Counted from the stretch's first letter, positions 1-7,021 are shown. The stretch: DNA of 11,195 bases from an uncultured Collinsella sp. (GCA_905194675.1 CAJJTG010000054.1:1-11195), one strand, 5' to 3'. Notes: generated from the letters alone by a model not told the origin. Made by a program: numbers and translations.

Positions 1-119
1 TGGTTGCCGGCCCCAAAGCGGGCTCCAAGCTCACCAAAGCCGAGCAGCTGGGCGTACCCGTGCTGGACGAGGACGCCCTCGAGCAGATCCTGGCGACTGG
101 TCAGGTGCCGGAGGCTTAA
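1..119 (+). CDS. ligA: NAD-dependent DNA ligase, C-terminal end (partial)
   Basis: Only the last 38 codons are in the window (reading frame 3, stop TAA at 117-119); the gene begins upstream. The peptide runs AGPKAGSKLTKAEQLGVPVL and then an acidic LDEDALEQIL helix. This matches the end of the BRCT domain that closes bacterial NAD+-dependent DNA ligases, where a 'G-x-K-x-G-S-K-L-x-K-A-x-x-L-G-V' stretch is typical. LigA seals nicks between Okazaki fragments and after excision repair, using NAD+ for adenylation. The adenylation, OB-fold and zinc-finger domains are not visible, so the call rests on this short stretch. Another BRCT protein is possible but less likely. The gene converges on the minus-strand MATE gene and is followed by a strong hairpin terminator. 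Confidence 0.82.
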   Translation, partial: VAGPKAGSKLTKAEQLGVPVLDEDALEQILATGQVPEA

Positions 120-138
120 GGCGTCGATAACCAAATTG

Positions 139-184
139 AAGAACCGCCCGGAAGCACGATGCCTTCCGGGCGGTTCTTACTTTG
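139..184 (+). terminator. Rho-independent terminator after ligA, possibly bidirectional
   Basis: A perfect 16-bp GC-rich inverted repeat (arms 139-154 and 163-178, AAGAACCGCCCGGAAG and its complement) encloses an 8-nt loop. It lies 19 nt after the ligA stop. On the plus strand it is followed by a T-rich run interrupted by AC (TTCTTACTTT). On the minus strand the stem is followed by TTCAATTT, so it may also end the converging MATE transcript. Confidence 0.88.
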
Positions 185-290
185 CTGGGGCAACCGGCAC
201 CGTGATCTGCGTCACGTAGGTTGCCGGGTCGTCGCTGATGATGTCATCGATCAGGGCAATCTCGCGTTGCCCCGCTACGCCACCAACTTG
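177..290 (-). pseudogene. Possible coding remnant downstream of the MATE gene
   Basis: On the minus strand, in a frame different from the MATE gene, 37 codons are open from just after a TGA (293-291) to a TAA (179-177). The part outside the MATE gene reads naturally (REIALIDDIISDDPATYV, then TQITVPVAPAK) and uses common GC-rich codons. This looks like the C-terminus of a real protein. No ATG or GTG start and no Shine-Dalgarno are seen, so it may be the tail of a gene whose front was deleted or replaced by the MATE gene. It could also be a chance open frame: GC-rich DNA has few stops and 37 codons is short. I do not recognise the family. A 7-bp inverted repeat (GGCAACC 189-195 / GGTTGCC 219-225) with an inner CGTGA/TCACG stem lies in the same stretch. 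Confidence 0.25.
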
Positions 291-1621
291 TCAAAAGCCC
301 CGCGGCGGTTGAGTACGGTAAATGCAATCACGCAAATGACCGCCGACAGAATGGACCCGCACGGCGAAGCGATGCCCATGGGAAACAACGTATCGGAATA
401 GGCGTTCGACAGCAGCCACGCGCCCGGCACGCGAATGAGCGCCACCGCCAGCACGTTGTGCGCAAAGCCGATGTAGCTCTTGCCGTATGCAGCGAAAAAG
501 CCGCTAAAGCAAATGTGGATGCCGGCAAAAATCGCGTCGAAAATGTAGCTGCGCATATAGCCGGTGCCGGCGGCGACTACTGCAGCGTCCTTGGCAAAAA
601 AGCCGATAAACGCCGGCGCCACCAGCCACATCAGCACCGTGATCAGGCAGCCGTACACTACCGAGATCGTCATGGCGTCCTTGAGCACCTGACGCGCGCG
701 GTCGCCCTTGCCCGCGCCGGCGTTTTGCGCCGTGAGTGCGCTGACGGTGGCGCCCATGGAACTCGGCACAATGAATAAAAAGCTGATCATCTTCTCGACC
801 AGGCCCACGGCGGCGGCGTCGACGAGCCCTCGGTGGTTGGCGATGACGGTGATAAACATAAACGCCACCTGGATGCAGCCGTCCTGTACGGCCACGGGCA
901 CGCCGATCTTAAGAATGCTGCCGAGCACCTCGGGCTGGGGACGCAGGTCGCTGCGCTTAACGTGAATGTTCGTGCGGCGGCTCTTGAGCCACACGAGCGC
1001 AAGGGCAACGCTTGCCGTCTGGGCGGTTACCGTGCCGAGTGCCGCGCCTACGGGACCGAGTCCCATGTGGCCGATAAACAGAAAATCGAGTGCGATGTTG
1101 ATGATGCATGCCACGCCGATCACGTACATGGGCGAGCGCGAATCGCCCAGGCCGCGAAAGATGGCCGAGAGGATGTTGTATGCGGCGATAAACGGAATGC
1201 CGACAAAGCAGATGCGCAGGTAGGCGGCAGTGCCTTCGACCGCTTCGACTGGCGTGCCAATGAGTGCCACGATCTGCGGGCACAGTGCGAGCAGGACAGC
1301 GGCCAGCACCACCGAGACGCCCATAAAGAGCGTGATGGTGTTGCCGATGGCAGCCTCGGCGCGGTCAAAGCGGCGCGAACCCACGGCGTGGCCGACGATG
1401 ACCGTCGTTCCCATGGCCAGGCCCACAAGCGCCACGGTAATGATATAGAGCGTCTGCGCGCCATTGCCCACGGCGGTGATGCCGGCAGCGCCGCTAAACT
1501 GCCCCATCATGTACAGATCGGCCATGCCGTAGAGCATCTGCAAAAAGTACGAGAGCATATAGGGCAGGGCAAAGACCGCGATGGTCTTGAGGACATTGCC
1601 GCGTGTGAGGTCGTGTTCCAT
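275..1621 (-). CDS. MATE family efflux transporter
   Basis: 448 aa, the usual length for a MATE (multidrug and toxin extrusion) transporter. These 12-helix inner-membrane antiporters export cationic drugs or metabolites in exchange for Na+ or H+. The N-terminus MEHDLTRGNVLKT, followed by a hydrophobic helix and 'YGMADLYMMGQFSG', is the classic opening of the NorM/DinF-like group. 'FRGLGDSRSP' (155-164) and 'LTAQNAGAGKGDRA' (296-309) are the conserved loop signatures of the two halves. Hydrophobic segments run through the whole length and no truncation is visible. The substrate cannot be told from sequence. The start is an ATG at 1621; no canonical Shine-Dalgarno precedes it (upstream is AAAGCCCCGCCC), but the family-typical N-terminus supports it. 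The gene is monocistronic, divergent from the ABC operon and convergent with ligA. Confidence 0.95.
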   Translation of the reverse strand: MEHDLTRGNVLKTIAVFALPYMLSYFLQMLYGMADLYMMGQFSGAAGITAVGNGAQTLYIITVALVGLAMGTTVIVGHAVGSRRFDRAEAAIGNTITLFMGVSVVLAAVLLALCPQIVALIGTPVEAVEGTAAYLRICFVGIPFIAAYNILSAIFRGLGDSRSPMYVIGVACIINIALDFLFIGHMGLGPVGAALGTVTAQTASVALALVWLKSRRTNIHVKRSDLRPQPEVLGSILKIGVPVAVQDGCIQVAFMFITVIANHRGLVDAAAVGLVEKMISFLFIVPSSMGATVSALTAQNAGAGKGDRARQVLKDAMTISVVYGCLITVLMWLVAPAFIGFFAKDAAVVAAGTGYMRSYIFDAIFAGIHICFSGFFAAYGKSYIGFAHNVLAVALIRVPGAWLLSNAYSDTLFPMGIASPCGSILSAVICVIAFTVLNRRGAFDKLVA

Positions 1622-1679
1622 GGGCGGGGCTTTCTGGCTGGGTTTGTTTACGTACCAGTGTAGTGAAAACCCTACAACG

Positions 1680-1707
1680 ATTATAGAGTCAAGGTTTATG
1701 TTGGCAG
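1680..1707 (-). promoter_or_regulatory. Predicted sigma-70-type promoter of the MATE gene
   Basis: On the minus strand a perfect -10 box TATAAT (1685-1680) is preceded, 16 nt upstream, by CTGCCA (1707-1702; 4 of 6 matches to TTGACA). Transcription would start near 1673, giving a leader of about 50 nt. A TTGACT lies immediately before the TATAAT but is too close to be its -35. The -10 is convincing and the -35 is weak. Confidence 0.55.
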
Positions 1708-1792
1708 TGGGGCGAAAAAGTCACGCTCGCGTTCATTTCTAATTGAATACAGGGGCGCGTCCTGCGAGCTTGGTGCCTGCACTAGCCTTGCA

Positions 1793-1804
1793 GAAATCGA
1801 TTTC
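1793..1804. promoter_or_regulatory. Perfect 12-bp palindrome, candidate operator
   Basis: GAAATCGATTTC is a perfect palindrome ending 7 nt upstream of the -35 box of the ABC operon promoter, in the divergent gap between two exporter units. The position suits a dimeric regulator acting on the ABC promoter. It could be chance: no second copy and no regulator gene is in the window. Confidence 0.3.
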
Positions 1805-1811
1805 GGAACAC

Positions 1812-1839
1812 TTGACACCGCCGCACGGCGCGCCATAAT
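1812..1839 (+). promoter_or_regulatory. Predicted strong sigma-70-type promoter of the ABC exporter operon
   Basis: A perfect -35 TTGACA (1812-1817), a 16-nt spacer and CATAAT (1834-1839; 5 of 6 matches to TATAAT). The expected start site near 1846 leaves a leader of about 35 nt before the GTG at 1881. The spacer contains the palindrome GGCGCGCC (1827-1834). Confidence 0.75.
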
Positions 1840-1880
1840 ACGTGGGTTTGCGAACAACGTTTGATGGGGGATGAACCTGC

Positions 1881-3710
1881 GTGCGCAATCTCAAGATTCT
1901 GTTTTCCTATCTGGGGGCATACCGCCGCGATGCCATGCTCGGCGTGCTCTTTGTGACGGCCGAGACGGCGCTCGAGCTGTTTATCCCGGTCATCATGGCA
2001 AATATCATCGATGTAGGCGTGCCCGCGGGCGACATCGACTACATGCTGTTGCAGGGCACGTATATGTTGGTATGTGCCGCATTTTCGCTGGCACTTGGCT
2101 TGGGCTATGCGCGCACGTCTGCTCGCGTCGCCTCGGGGCTGGGCGCTAACCTGCGCGAGGCCGAGTATCGCAAGATCCAGACGCTCGCCTTTGGCAATCT
2201 GGACAACTACGACGCCAGCTCGCTCGTCACTCGCATGACCACCGACATCACCGTGATTCAAAACGCCGTAGGTAACGGCTTCCGCCCCATGGTGCGCGGG
2301 CCGGTAAATCTGGTCATGGGCCTCGTCTACGCTTTTGCGCTCTCGCGCGAGCTCGCGGCGGTCTTTGCCGTCATTCTGCCGATGCTCGCCATCGTGCTCG
2401 GTATCATTACCGTGCGCGTGAGCCCGCTCTACCGCCAACTCCAGACCTCGATGGACCACCTTAACGGCGTGGTGCAAGAGGACCTTACCGCCGTGCGCGC
2501 CGTGAAGGCTTACGTGCGCGCCGAGCACGAGTGCGACAAGTTCGACACCGTCAATACCGAGCTCGCCGGCACGGCGACCAAGACCTTCGGCACCGCTGTG
2601 CTCAACCTGCCGGTGTTCCAACTCTCGATGTACGTGGCTGCGCTCTCGATTCTGTGGATTGGCGGCCGCATGATCATCGAAGGTCGCTTGGGCGTGGGCT
2701 CGCTCACGGGCTTTATGAGTTATGTGCTGTTGATCATGAACTCGCTCATGATGATTTCCAACGTGTTTTTGCTGCTCACGCGCGCTCTCACGAGTGTGGG
2801 CCGTATCGCAGAGGTGCTCGATGAGGAGCCCTTTATCGCCAACCCTGCGGGAGACCTCGCGACTGCGGCGCCAGCGGACGGCAGTATCGAGTTTCGCGAC
2901 GTTTCCTTTAAATACCGCGCGGACGCAGCCGAGGATGTGCTCGAGCATATTGACCTTCGCATCGAGAGCGGCTCGACGGTGGGCATCCTCGGCGGCACGG
3001 GCTCGGGCAAGAGCTCGCTTGTGCAGCTGATTGCGCGCCTGTACGACGCCACCGAGGGCGCCGTGCTTGTGGGCGGACACGACGTGCGCGACTACGACCT
3101 CGCGACCCTACGCGACGCCGTGGGCATTGTGCTGCAAAAGAATGTGCTGTTCACGGGCACCGTGCGTGAGAACCTGCAGTGGGGCAATCCGCAGGCGTCG
3201 GACGATGAGCTCCTCGCGGCTTGCCGCGCGGCGTGCGTGGACGAGTTCCTTGATCGCATCGGCGGGCTGGACGGCGAGTTGGGCCAAGGCGGCGCCGGCG
3301 TTTCGGGTGGCCAGAAGCAACGCCTGTGCATCGCGCGCACGCTGCTCAAGCATCCGCGCGTGCTCATTTTTGATGACTCCACCAGCGCGGTCGATATGGC
3401 GACCGACGCTAAGATTCGCGAGCACATCGCTCGGATTCCCGATACGACCGTGCTCATCATCGCCCAGCGCATCGCGAGCGTCATGGATGCCGATCGCATT
3501 GTGGTGTTGGACGACGGTCGTGTCCACGGCGTGGGTACGCACGAGGAACTGCTGGCGGGCGACAACATCTACCAGGAGATTTACGCCTCGCAGATGGAGT
3601 TTGCGGGGAACGCGGACGCCGCCGGAGGCAGTGACGATGGCTGCGCGAATGATCCGTTTTCCTCCGTCCCCAGCGGATCGACCTTGGAAGGGGGTGAGCG
3701 CCATGCCTAA
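1881..3710 (+). CDS. ABC exporter half-transporter, degenerate-NBD subunit
   Basis: 609 aa, type IV (B-family) ABC exporter half. A transmembrane domain of about six helices fills residues 15-310 and a nucleotide-binding domain fills about 336-570. Visible motifs: aromatic A-loop Y345, Walker A GGTGSGKSS (371-379), Q-loop Q419, signature VSGGQ (474-478) and Walker B VLIFDD (494-499). The catalytic Glu after Walker B is Asp (D499) and the switch His is Gln (Q529, in IIAQRIAS). This substitution pair marks the degenerate partner of heterodimeric exporters such as TM287/288, LmrCD and BmrCD. It presumably pairs with the next gene to export drugs, lipids or peptides. The start is GTG with GGGGG 10 nt upstream; an ATG at 1871 is in another frame. 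The last ~35 residues are a Gly/Ser/Asp-rich tail that overlaps the next gene's start by 8 bp. Confidence 0.95.
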   Translation: MRNLKILFSYLGAYRRDAMLGVLFVTAETALELFIPVIMANIIDVGVPAGDIDYMLLQGTYMLVCAAFSLALGLGYARTSARVASGLGANLREAEYRKIQTLAFGNLDNYDASSLVTRMTTDITVIQNAVGNGFRPMVRGPVNLVMGLVYAFALSRELAAVFAVILPMLAIVLGIITVRVSPLYRQLQTSMDHLNGVVQEDLTAVRAVKAYVRAEHECDKFDTVNTELAGTATKTFGTAVLNLPVFQLSMYVAALSILWIGGRMIIEGRLGVGSLTGFMSYVLLIMNSLMMISNVFLLLTRALTSVGRIAEVLDEEPFIANPAGDLATAAPADGSIEFRDVSFKYRADAAEDVLEHIDLRIESGSTVGILGGTGSGKSSLVQLIARLYDATEGAVLVGGHDVRDYDLATLRDAVGIVLQKNVLFTGTVRENLQWGNPQASDDELLAACRAACVDEFLDRIGGLDGELGQGGAGVSGGQKQRLCIARTLLKHPRVLIFDDSTSAVDMATDAKIREHIARIPDTTVLIIAQRIASVMDADRIVVLDDGRVHGVGTHEELLAGDNIYQEIYASQMEFAGNADAAGGSDDGCANDPFSSVPSGSTLEGGERHA

Positions 3711-5601
3711 GACCGCAGCCCAAGCACGCCCGGCCGACCTCAAGCGCACTGTGCTCCGCCTGCTCTCCTACATGGGGCATGCCAAGTTCTCGTTGCTCGC
3801 GGTGGGCGTGCTCGCCTCCGTCGCCGCCATCGCGAGCCTCGCCGGCACCTACATGGTGCGCCCCATCGTTAACGGTTTGGCCACGGGCGGGGAGGAACTG
3901 CTTGCCAAGCAGGTCATCCTGACGGCGATCATCTACGCCGCGGGCGTGCTCTCGGCCCTGGGCTACTCACAAATCATGGTGCGCGCGGCCCAACGCGTGG
4001 TGTCCGATATTCGCCGCGACCTGTTCGCGCACATCCAGACGCTGCCGCTCAGCTATTTTGACGGCACACGCTCGGGCGACATCATGAGCTTTTTCACCAA
4101 CGACGTCGACACCGTCTCCGAGGCGCTCAACAACAGCTTTGCCAACGTGATTCAGGCCGCCATTCAGGTTGTGGGCACCACGGCCATGCTCATCATCCTC
4201 AACTGGCAGCTCACGATTATCACGCTCGTGTGCGATGCGGCCATTGTGCTGTATGCGCGCTACTCGGGCGCGCGCTCTAAGCGCTTCTTTGCCGCCCAGC
4301 AGGCATCGCTTGGCGACTTGGACGGATATATCGAAGAGATGGTCTCGGGCCAAAAGGTCATCAAGGTCTTTAACCGCGAGGCAGCGAATGTTGCCGGCTT
4401 CGCCTGCCGCAACGACGAGCTTCGCCGTACCGGCACCGCCGCCGTGAGCTATGCCAACTCCATGGTTCCCATGACCGTGGTGATTGGCTATGCCAACTAC
4501 GCCATCGTCGCCGTGGCGGGCGGCATGCTCTGCATCAAGGGGCTCGCCGATGTAGGTGCGCTCGCAAGCTACCTGGTCTTTGTGCGTCAGGCCGCCATGC
4601 CCATCAACCAGTTCACGCAGCTGGGCAACTTTTTGCTCAACGCGCTGGCCGGTGCCGAGCGCCTGTTTGCCGCCATGGATCTTGAGCCCGAGGTGGACGA
4701 GGGCTGCGTGGAGCTGGTGCAGACGGGCGACGCCGCGTGGGCATGGAAGATTCCCGAGGGCCAGGGCGTGGGCGCGTACGGGCACCTGCATGATGTGGCT
4801 GCCGTTGATGAGTCGGGCCGCGCGGTGGCTACCGACGGTACCGAGCTCACGTGCGGCTTGGTCCCGCTTGCTGGCGACGTGCGCTTCCATGCCGTGGACT
4901 TTTCCTACGTGTCGGGCACCCGTGTGCTCACGGACCTCAACCTGTTTGCCAAGCCGGGCCAAAAGATCGCCTTTGTGGGCTCCACAGGCGCAGGTAAGAC
5001 GACCATCACCAACCTCATCAACCGCTTCTACGAGGTCGATGACGGCGAGATCACGTACGACGGCATCGACGTCAAGCACATTGCCAAGGCCAGCCTGCGC
5101 GGGTCGCTCGGCATTGTGCTGCAGGACACGCACCTGTTTAGCGGCACCATTGCACAGAACATCCGCTTTGGCAAGCTCGACGCGACCGACGAGGAAGTGC
5201 GCGCCGCTGCCGAGGCCGCCTGCGCGGATTCGTTTATTCGCCGCCTGCCTAGAGGGTACGACACGCCGGTCACGGCCGATGGCGCCAACCTGTCGCAGGG
5301 CCAGCGCCAGCTGCTCGCCATTGCGCGCGTGGCCGTCGCCGACCCGCCGGTGCTCATCCTGGACGAGGCCACGAGCTCTATCGACACGCGCACCGAAAAG
5401 CTCATCGAGCGCGGCATGGACCGCATCATGCGTGGCCGCACCACGTTTATGATCGCGCACCGCCTGTCCACCGTCCGCGACGCCGATGCCATCATGGTCC
5501 TCGAACACGGCCGCATCATCGAGCGCGGCACGCACGAAGAGCTGCTCGCTCAGCACGGCGAGTACTGGCAGCTGGCGCATGGCTTAAAAGAGTTGGATTA
5601 A
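3703..5601 (+). CDS. ABC exporter half-transporter, catalytic-NBD subunit
   Basis: 632 aa, second half of the heterodimeric exporter. Six membrane helices lie in about residues 28-312 and the nucleotide-binding domain in 392-625. Motifs: Walker A GSTGAGKTT (426-434), Q-loop Q474, signature LSQGQ (530-534; one change from LSGGQ), Walker B VLILDE (550-555) with intact catalytic E555, and switch H586 in IAHRLST. The partner's degenerate Walker A/B and Gln would face this variant signature. This protein's intact Walker A/B and His would face the partner's VSGGQ, giving one weak and one active ATP site. The start is ATG 3703 with GGAAGGGGG about 8 nt upstream; the open frame extends back to 3031 only as a shadow of the first gene. 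The ATG overlaps the first gene's TAA, which indicates translational coupling. The linker at about 331-391 is longer than usual. Confidence 0.95.
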   Translation: MPKTAAQARPADLKRTVLRLLSYMGHAKFSLLAVGVLASVAAIASLAGTYMVRPIVNGLATGGEELLAKQVILTAIIYAAGVLSALGYSQIMVRAAQRVVSDIRRDLFAHIQTLPLSYFDGTRSGDIMSFFTNDVDTVSEALNNSFANVIQAAIQVVGTTAMLIILNWQLTIITLVCDAAIVLYARYSGARSKRFFAAQQASLGDLDGYIEEMVSGQKVIKVFNREAANVAGFACRNDELRRTGTAAVSYANSMVPMTVVIGYANYAIVAVAGGMLCIKGLADVGALASYLVFVRQAAMPINQFTQLGNFLLNALAGAERLFAAMDLEPEVDEGCVELVQTGDAAWAWKIPEGQGVGAYGHLHDVAAVDESGRAVATDGTELTCGLVPLAGDVRFHAVDFSYVSGTRVLTDLNLFAKPGQKIAFVGSTGAGKTTITNLINRFYEVDDGEITYDGIDVKHIAKASLRGSLGIVLQDTHLFSGTIAQNIRFGKLDATDEEVRAAAEAACADSFIRRLPRGYDTPVTADGANLSQGQRQLLAIARVAVADPPVLILDEATSSIDTRTEKLIERGMDRIMRGRTTFMIAHRLSTVRDADAIMVLEHGRIIERGTHEELLAQHGEYWQLAHGLKELD

Positions 5602-5650
5602 CCCGTTCGAGCACGATGCTTTGACCCCTCCGTGCCTCTCACCTCGCCTC

Positions 5651-5715
5651 AAACCATCACAACATTCGCCGTTTTTTGCCAAAATCGGGAAAAGCATCGA
5701 ATGTTGTGATGGTTT
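5651..5715. repeat. 65-bp palindromic intergenic element, copy 1
   Basis: Perfect 18-bp inverted arms AAACCATCACAACATTCG (5651-5668) and its complement (5698-5715) enclose a 29-nt AT-rich centre that can extend the stem imperfectly (T6 run against GAAAAG). It is 64/65 identical to the copy at 6893-6957, in the same orientation; the only difference is C at 5669 against A at 6911. It lies 49 bp after the stop of the ABC operon, where no other terminator is visible. The downstream arm runs into T5, so it may act as that operon's terminator or 3'-end stabiliser. Confidence 0.92.
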
Positions 5716-5720
5716 TTCTA

Positions 5721-5736
5721 CCACTCGATCGGGTGG
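5721..5736. promoter_or_regulatory. Imperfect 16-bp palindrome upstream of the nuclease-like gene
   Basis: CCACTCGATCGGGTGG matches its own reverse complement at 14 of 16 positions. It sits between repeat copy 1 and the gene at 5817. It may be an operator, but no convincing -35/-10 pair is visible in 5716-5807, so the promoter of the downstream gene remains unassigned. Confidence 0.2.
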
Positions 5737-5816
5737 AATCGCTTTCTTGCGCACGAAGGTGTGCGGACCCGTGGGCAGGGGAATAAGGTTGGTTATCCGA
5801 CTCCATTGGAGGGCTC

Positions 5817-6854
5817 ATGAACCTGCCGATCGTCCTGTCCCATAAGACTGCCTGGCTGTACCACAACGTGGCGCGCCCGTCCGAGCCGCTCTCGCGAGCA
5901 AGCAGCCTATACGATGAGGACTCGCTTGCTAACGAGGCGGAGCCGACTGCGGGCCTGTCCAAATTGGGACTCGATGTCAAGGGGCTGAGGGCTTCAGCGG
6001 CAGTTGGGATCGTTACCGACTATCTGGTTTCGCTTGGTATTCCACGAGAAGAGCTGGGTCATATCGACACGCTCGTCAACTTCGATTTTGAGCGCTCGAC
6101 GCCGGCTGGATTTAGGTGCCACGTGTTTGGGGCGCCGGTACCTCCAGACCATCTTCTTGAGGTGGCAGAGGGCCTTCTAGTGGTTGATGAGGTCATGTGC
6201 TTTGTCCAAGCGGGTTCGTGGATGAGCGAGCCCGAGCAGCTGGAATATGGCTACGAGATCTGTGCCCGGTACCATTTGAATCATCTGTCGACAGGCGATT
6301 ATATCGAGATGGGGCAGAGGTATACCGTTACCGACTTGATTGCTTATTGCAATGAGAACCGATCTCGTCAGGGGGCCATACGCGCGGCCGCCGTGCTCAA
6401 GCGCGTGCACGATGGCGCGCGGTCGCCCATGGAGACGGCTACCGCAATCATGGTCGTAGCAAAACGTTCCCAGGGAGGGCTGGGATACGCCAAGATCGAG
6501 TTCAACCATCGGGTCGATGTTCCCAACGAGTGCAAGTATCTCGCAAAGGCCGGGTATTTCGAGATCGACGTATATGCACCTGCGAGCGGTACGGGGATTG
6601 AATATAACGGCTCGGACCATCTTGATAAACAGCGCAGCGCGTCGGATGCGGAGCGCATGACCGTGCTGAGCGCGCTGGGCTTTAGGATGATCGTCCTCAC
6701 CGGGACTCAGTTTGCCCATCAGCTGCAATTGCACCGGGCGATGAACGCCATCGCGCTTGCGATAGGCCTTAAGTGCGACCGAAGCGAAGCGTTCCAGAAA
6801 CGTCAGAACGACCTGCGAGAATTCGTGATTCGGCACTGGGACGGCGGTCTCTAG
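5817..6854 (+). CDS. AbiEi/DUF559-like protein with a predicted PD-(D/E)XK nuclease-type domain
   Basis: 345 aa, soluble, no signal peptide. The C-terminal third carries the pattern of actinobacterial DUF559/Vsr-like domains: 'SPMET' (203-207), 'FEIDVYAP' with D251, then 'GIEYNGSDH' (260-268) with E262 and H268, 'DAER' (277-280) and 'LSALGFRMIVLT' (285-296). The usual form is D-x(8-11)-E-[YV]-[DN]-G-x-x-H, D-x-x-R, then L-x-x-x-G-[WF]. The middle (about 98-152: HVFGAPVPP, VVDEVMCFVQAG, LEYGYEICARYHLN) resembles the AbiEi-type region found in front of DUF559 in actinobacteria. Family-level knowledge suggests DNA cleavage or a phage-defence/TA role, but activity is inferred. No toxin partner is adjacent. 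GGAGGG lies 4 nt before the ATG, a short spacing. Base and codon use look less GC-biased than the neighbours (rare-type ATA and AGG codons), suggesting transfer. Palindromic repeat copies flank it on both sides. Confidence 0.75.
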   Translation: MNLPIVLSHKTAWLYHNVARPSEPLSRASSLYDEDSLANEAEPTAGLSKLGLDVKGLRASAAVGIVTDYLVSLGIPREELGHIDTLVNFDFERSTPAGFRCHVFGAPVPPDHLLEVAEGLLVVDEVMCFVQAGSWMSEPEQLEYGYEICARYHLNHLSTGDYIEMGQRYTVTDLIAYCNENRSRQGAIRAAAVLKRVHDGARSPMETATAIMVVAKRSQGGLGYAKIEFNHRVDVPNECKYLAKAGYFEIDVYAPASGTGIEYNGSDHLDKQRSASDAERMTVLSALGFRMIVLTGTQFAHQLQLHRAMNAIALAIGLKCDRSEAFQKRQNDLREFVIRHWDGGL

Positions 6855-6892
6855 GGGCGTTTTGGTCCTTCTACGGGGTGCCGTGGGCAGGC

Positions 6893-6957
6893 AAACCATC
6901 ACAACATTCGACGTTTTTTGCCAAAATCGGGAAAAGCATCGAATGTTGTGATGGTTT
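6893..6957. repeat. 65-bp palindromic intergenic element, copy 2
   Basis: Same element and orientation as 5651-5715. Here the arms are perfect over 20 bp (6892-6911 and 6939-6958) because A6911 restores pairing and the flanking C/G also pair. It begins 38 bp after the stop of the nuclease-like gene. No other terminator is seen in this gap, but the T-run after the downstream arm is short (GGTTTG), so termination is less likely here than at copy 1. Confidence 0.92.
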
Positions 6958-7021
6958 GTATGCTGAGGATGGGCTTGGAAAGTCCGTTTTGCTCGAAGCG
7001 ACTTGTCCTGTCGTACGGGTG

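Noticed and set aside
1871..2149. ATG-started frame overlapping the start of the first ABC subunit
   Set aside because: The GTG at 1881 opens the frame with all ABC exporter features; the ATG frame is Arg/His-rich and ends quickly.
1782..3080. 432-codon open frame on the minus strand
   Set aside because: It is antisense to the first ABC subunit and runs across its promoter; the composition is His/Arg-rich with no recognisable motif.
3031..3702. In-frame upstream extension of the second ABC subunit
   Set aside because: This stretch is the out-of-frame shadow of the first subunit's ATPase domain (Arg/Ser/Ala-rich). The ATG at 3703 has a good Shine-Dalgarno and the family N-terminus.
3967..5580. 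537-codon open frame on the minus strand
   Set aside because: It lies antisense to the second ABC subunit, is full of His, Arg and Val-Asp strings typical of the reverse frame of GC-rich genes, and shows no domain.
5651..6957. CRISPR array
   Set aside because: The two repeat copies are 1.2 kb apart with a full gene between them and are internally palindromic over 65 bp; there are no regular spacers or cas genes.
5651..6957. Insertion sequence with the palindromes as terminal inverted repeats
   Set aside because: The bracketing copies are direct, each is a complete palindrome, the enclosed gene has no transposase motif, and no target-site duplication is seen at the edges.
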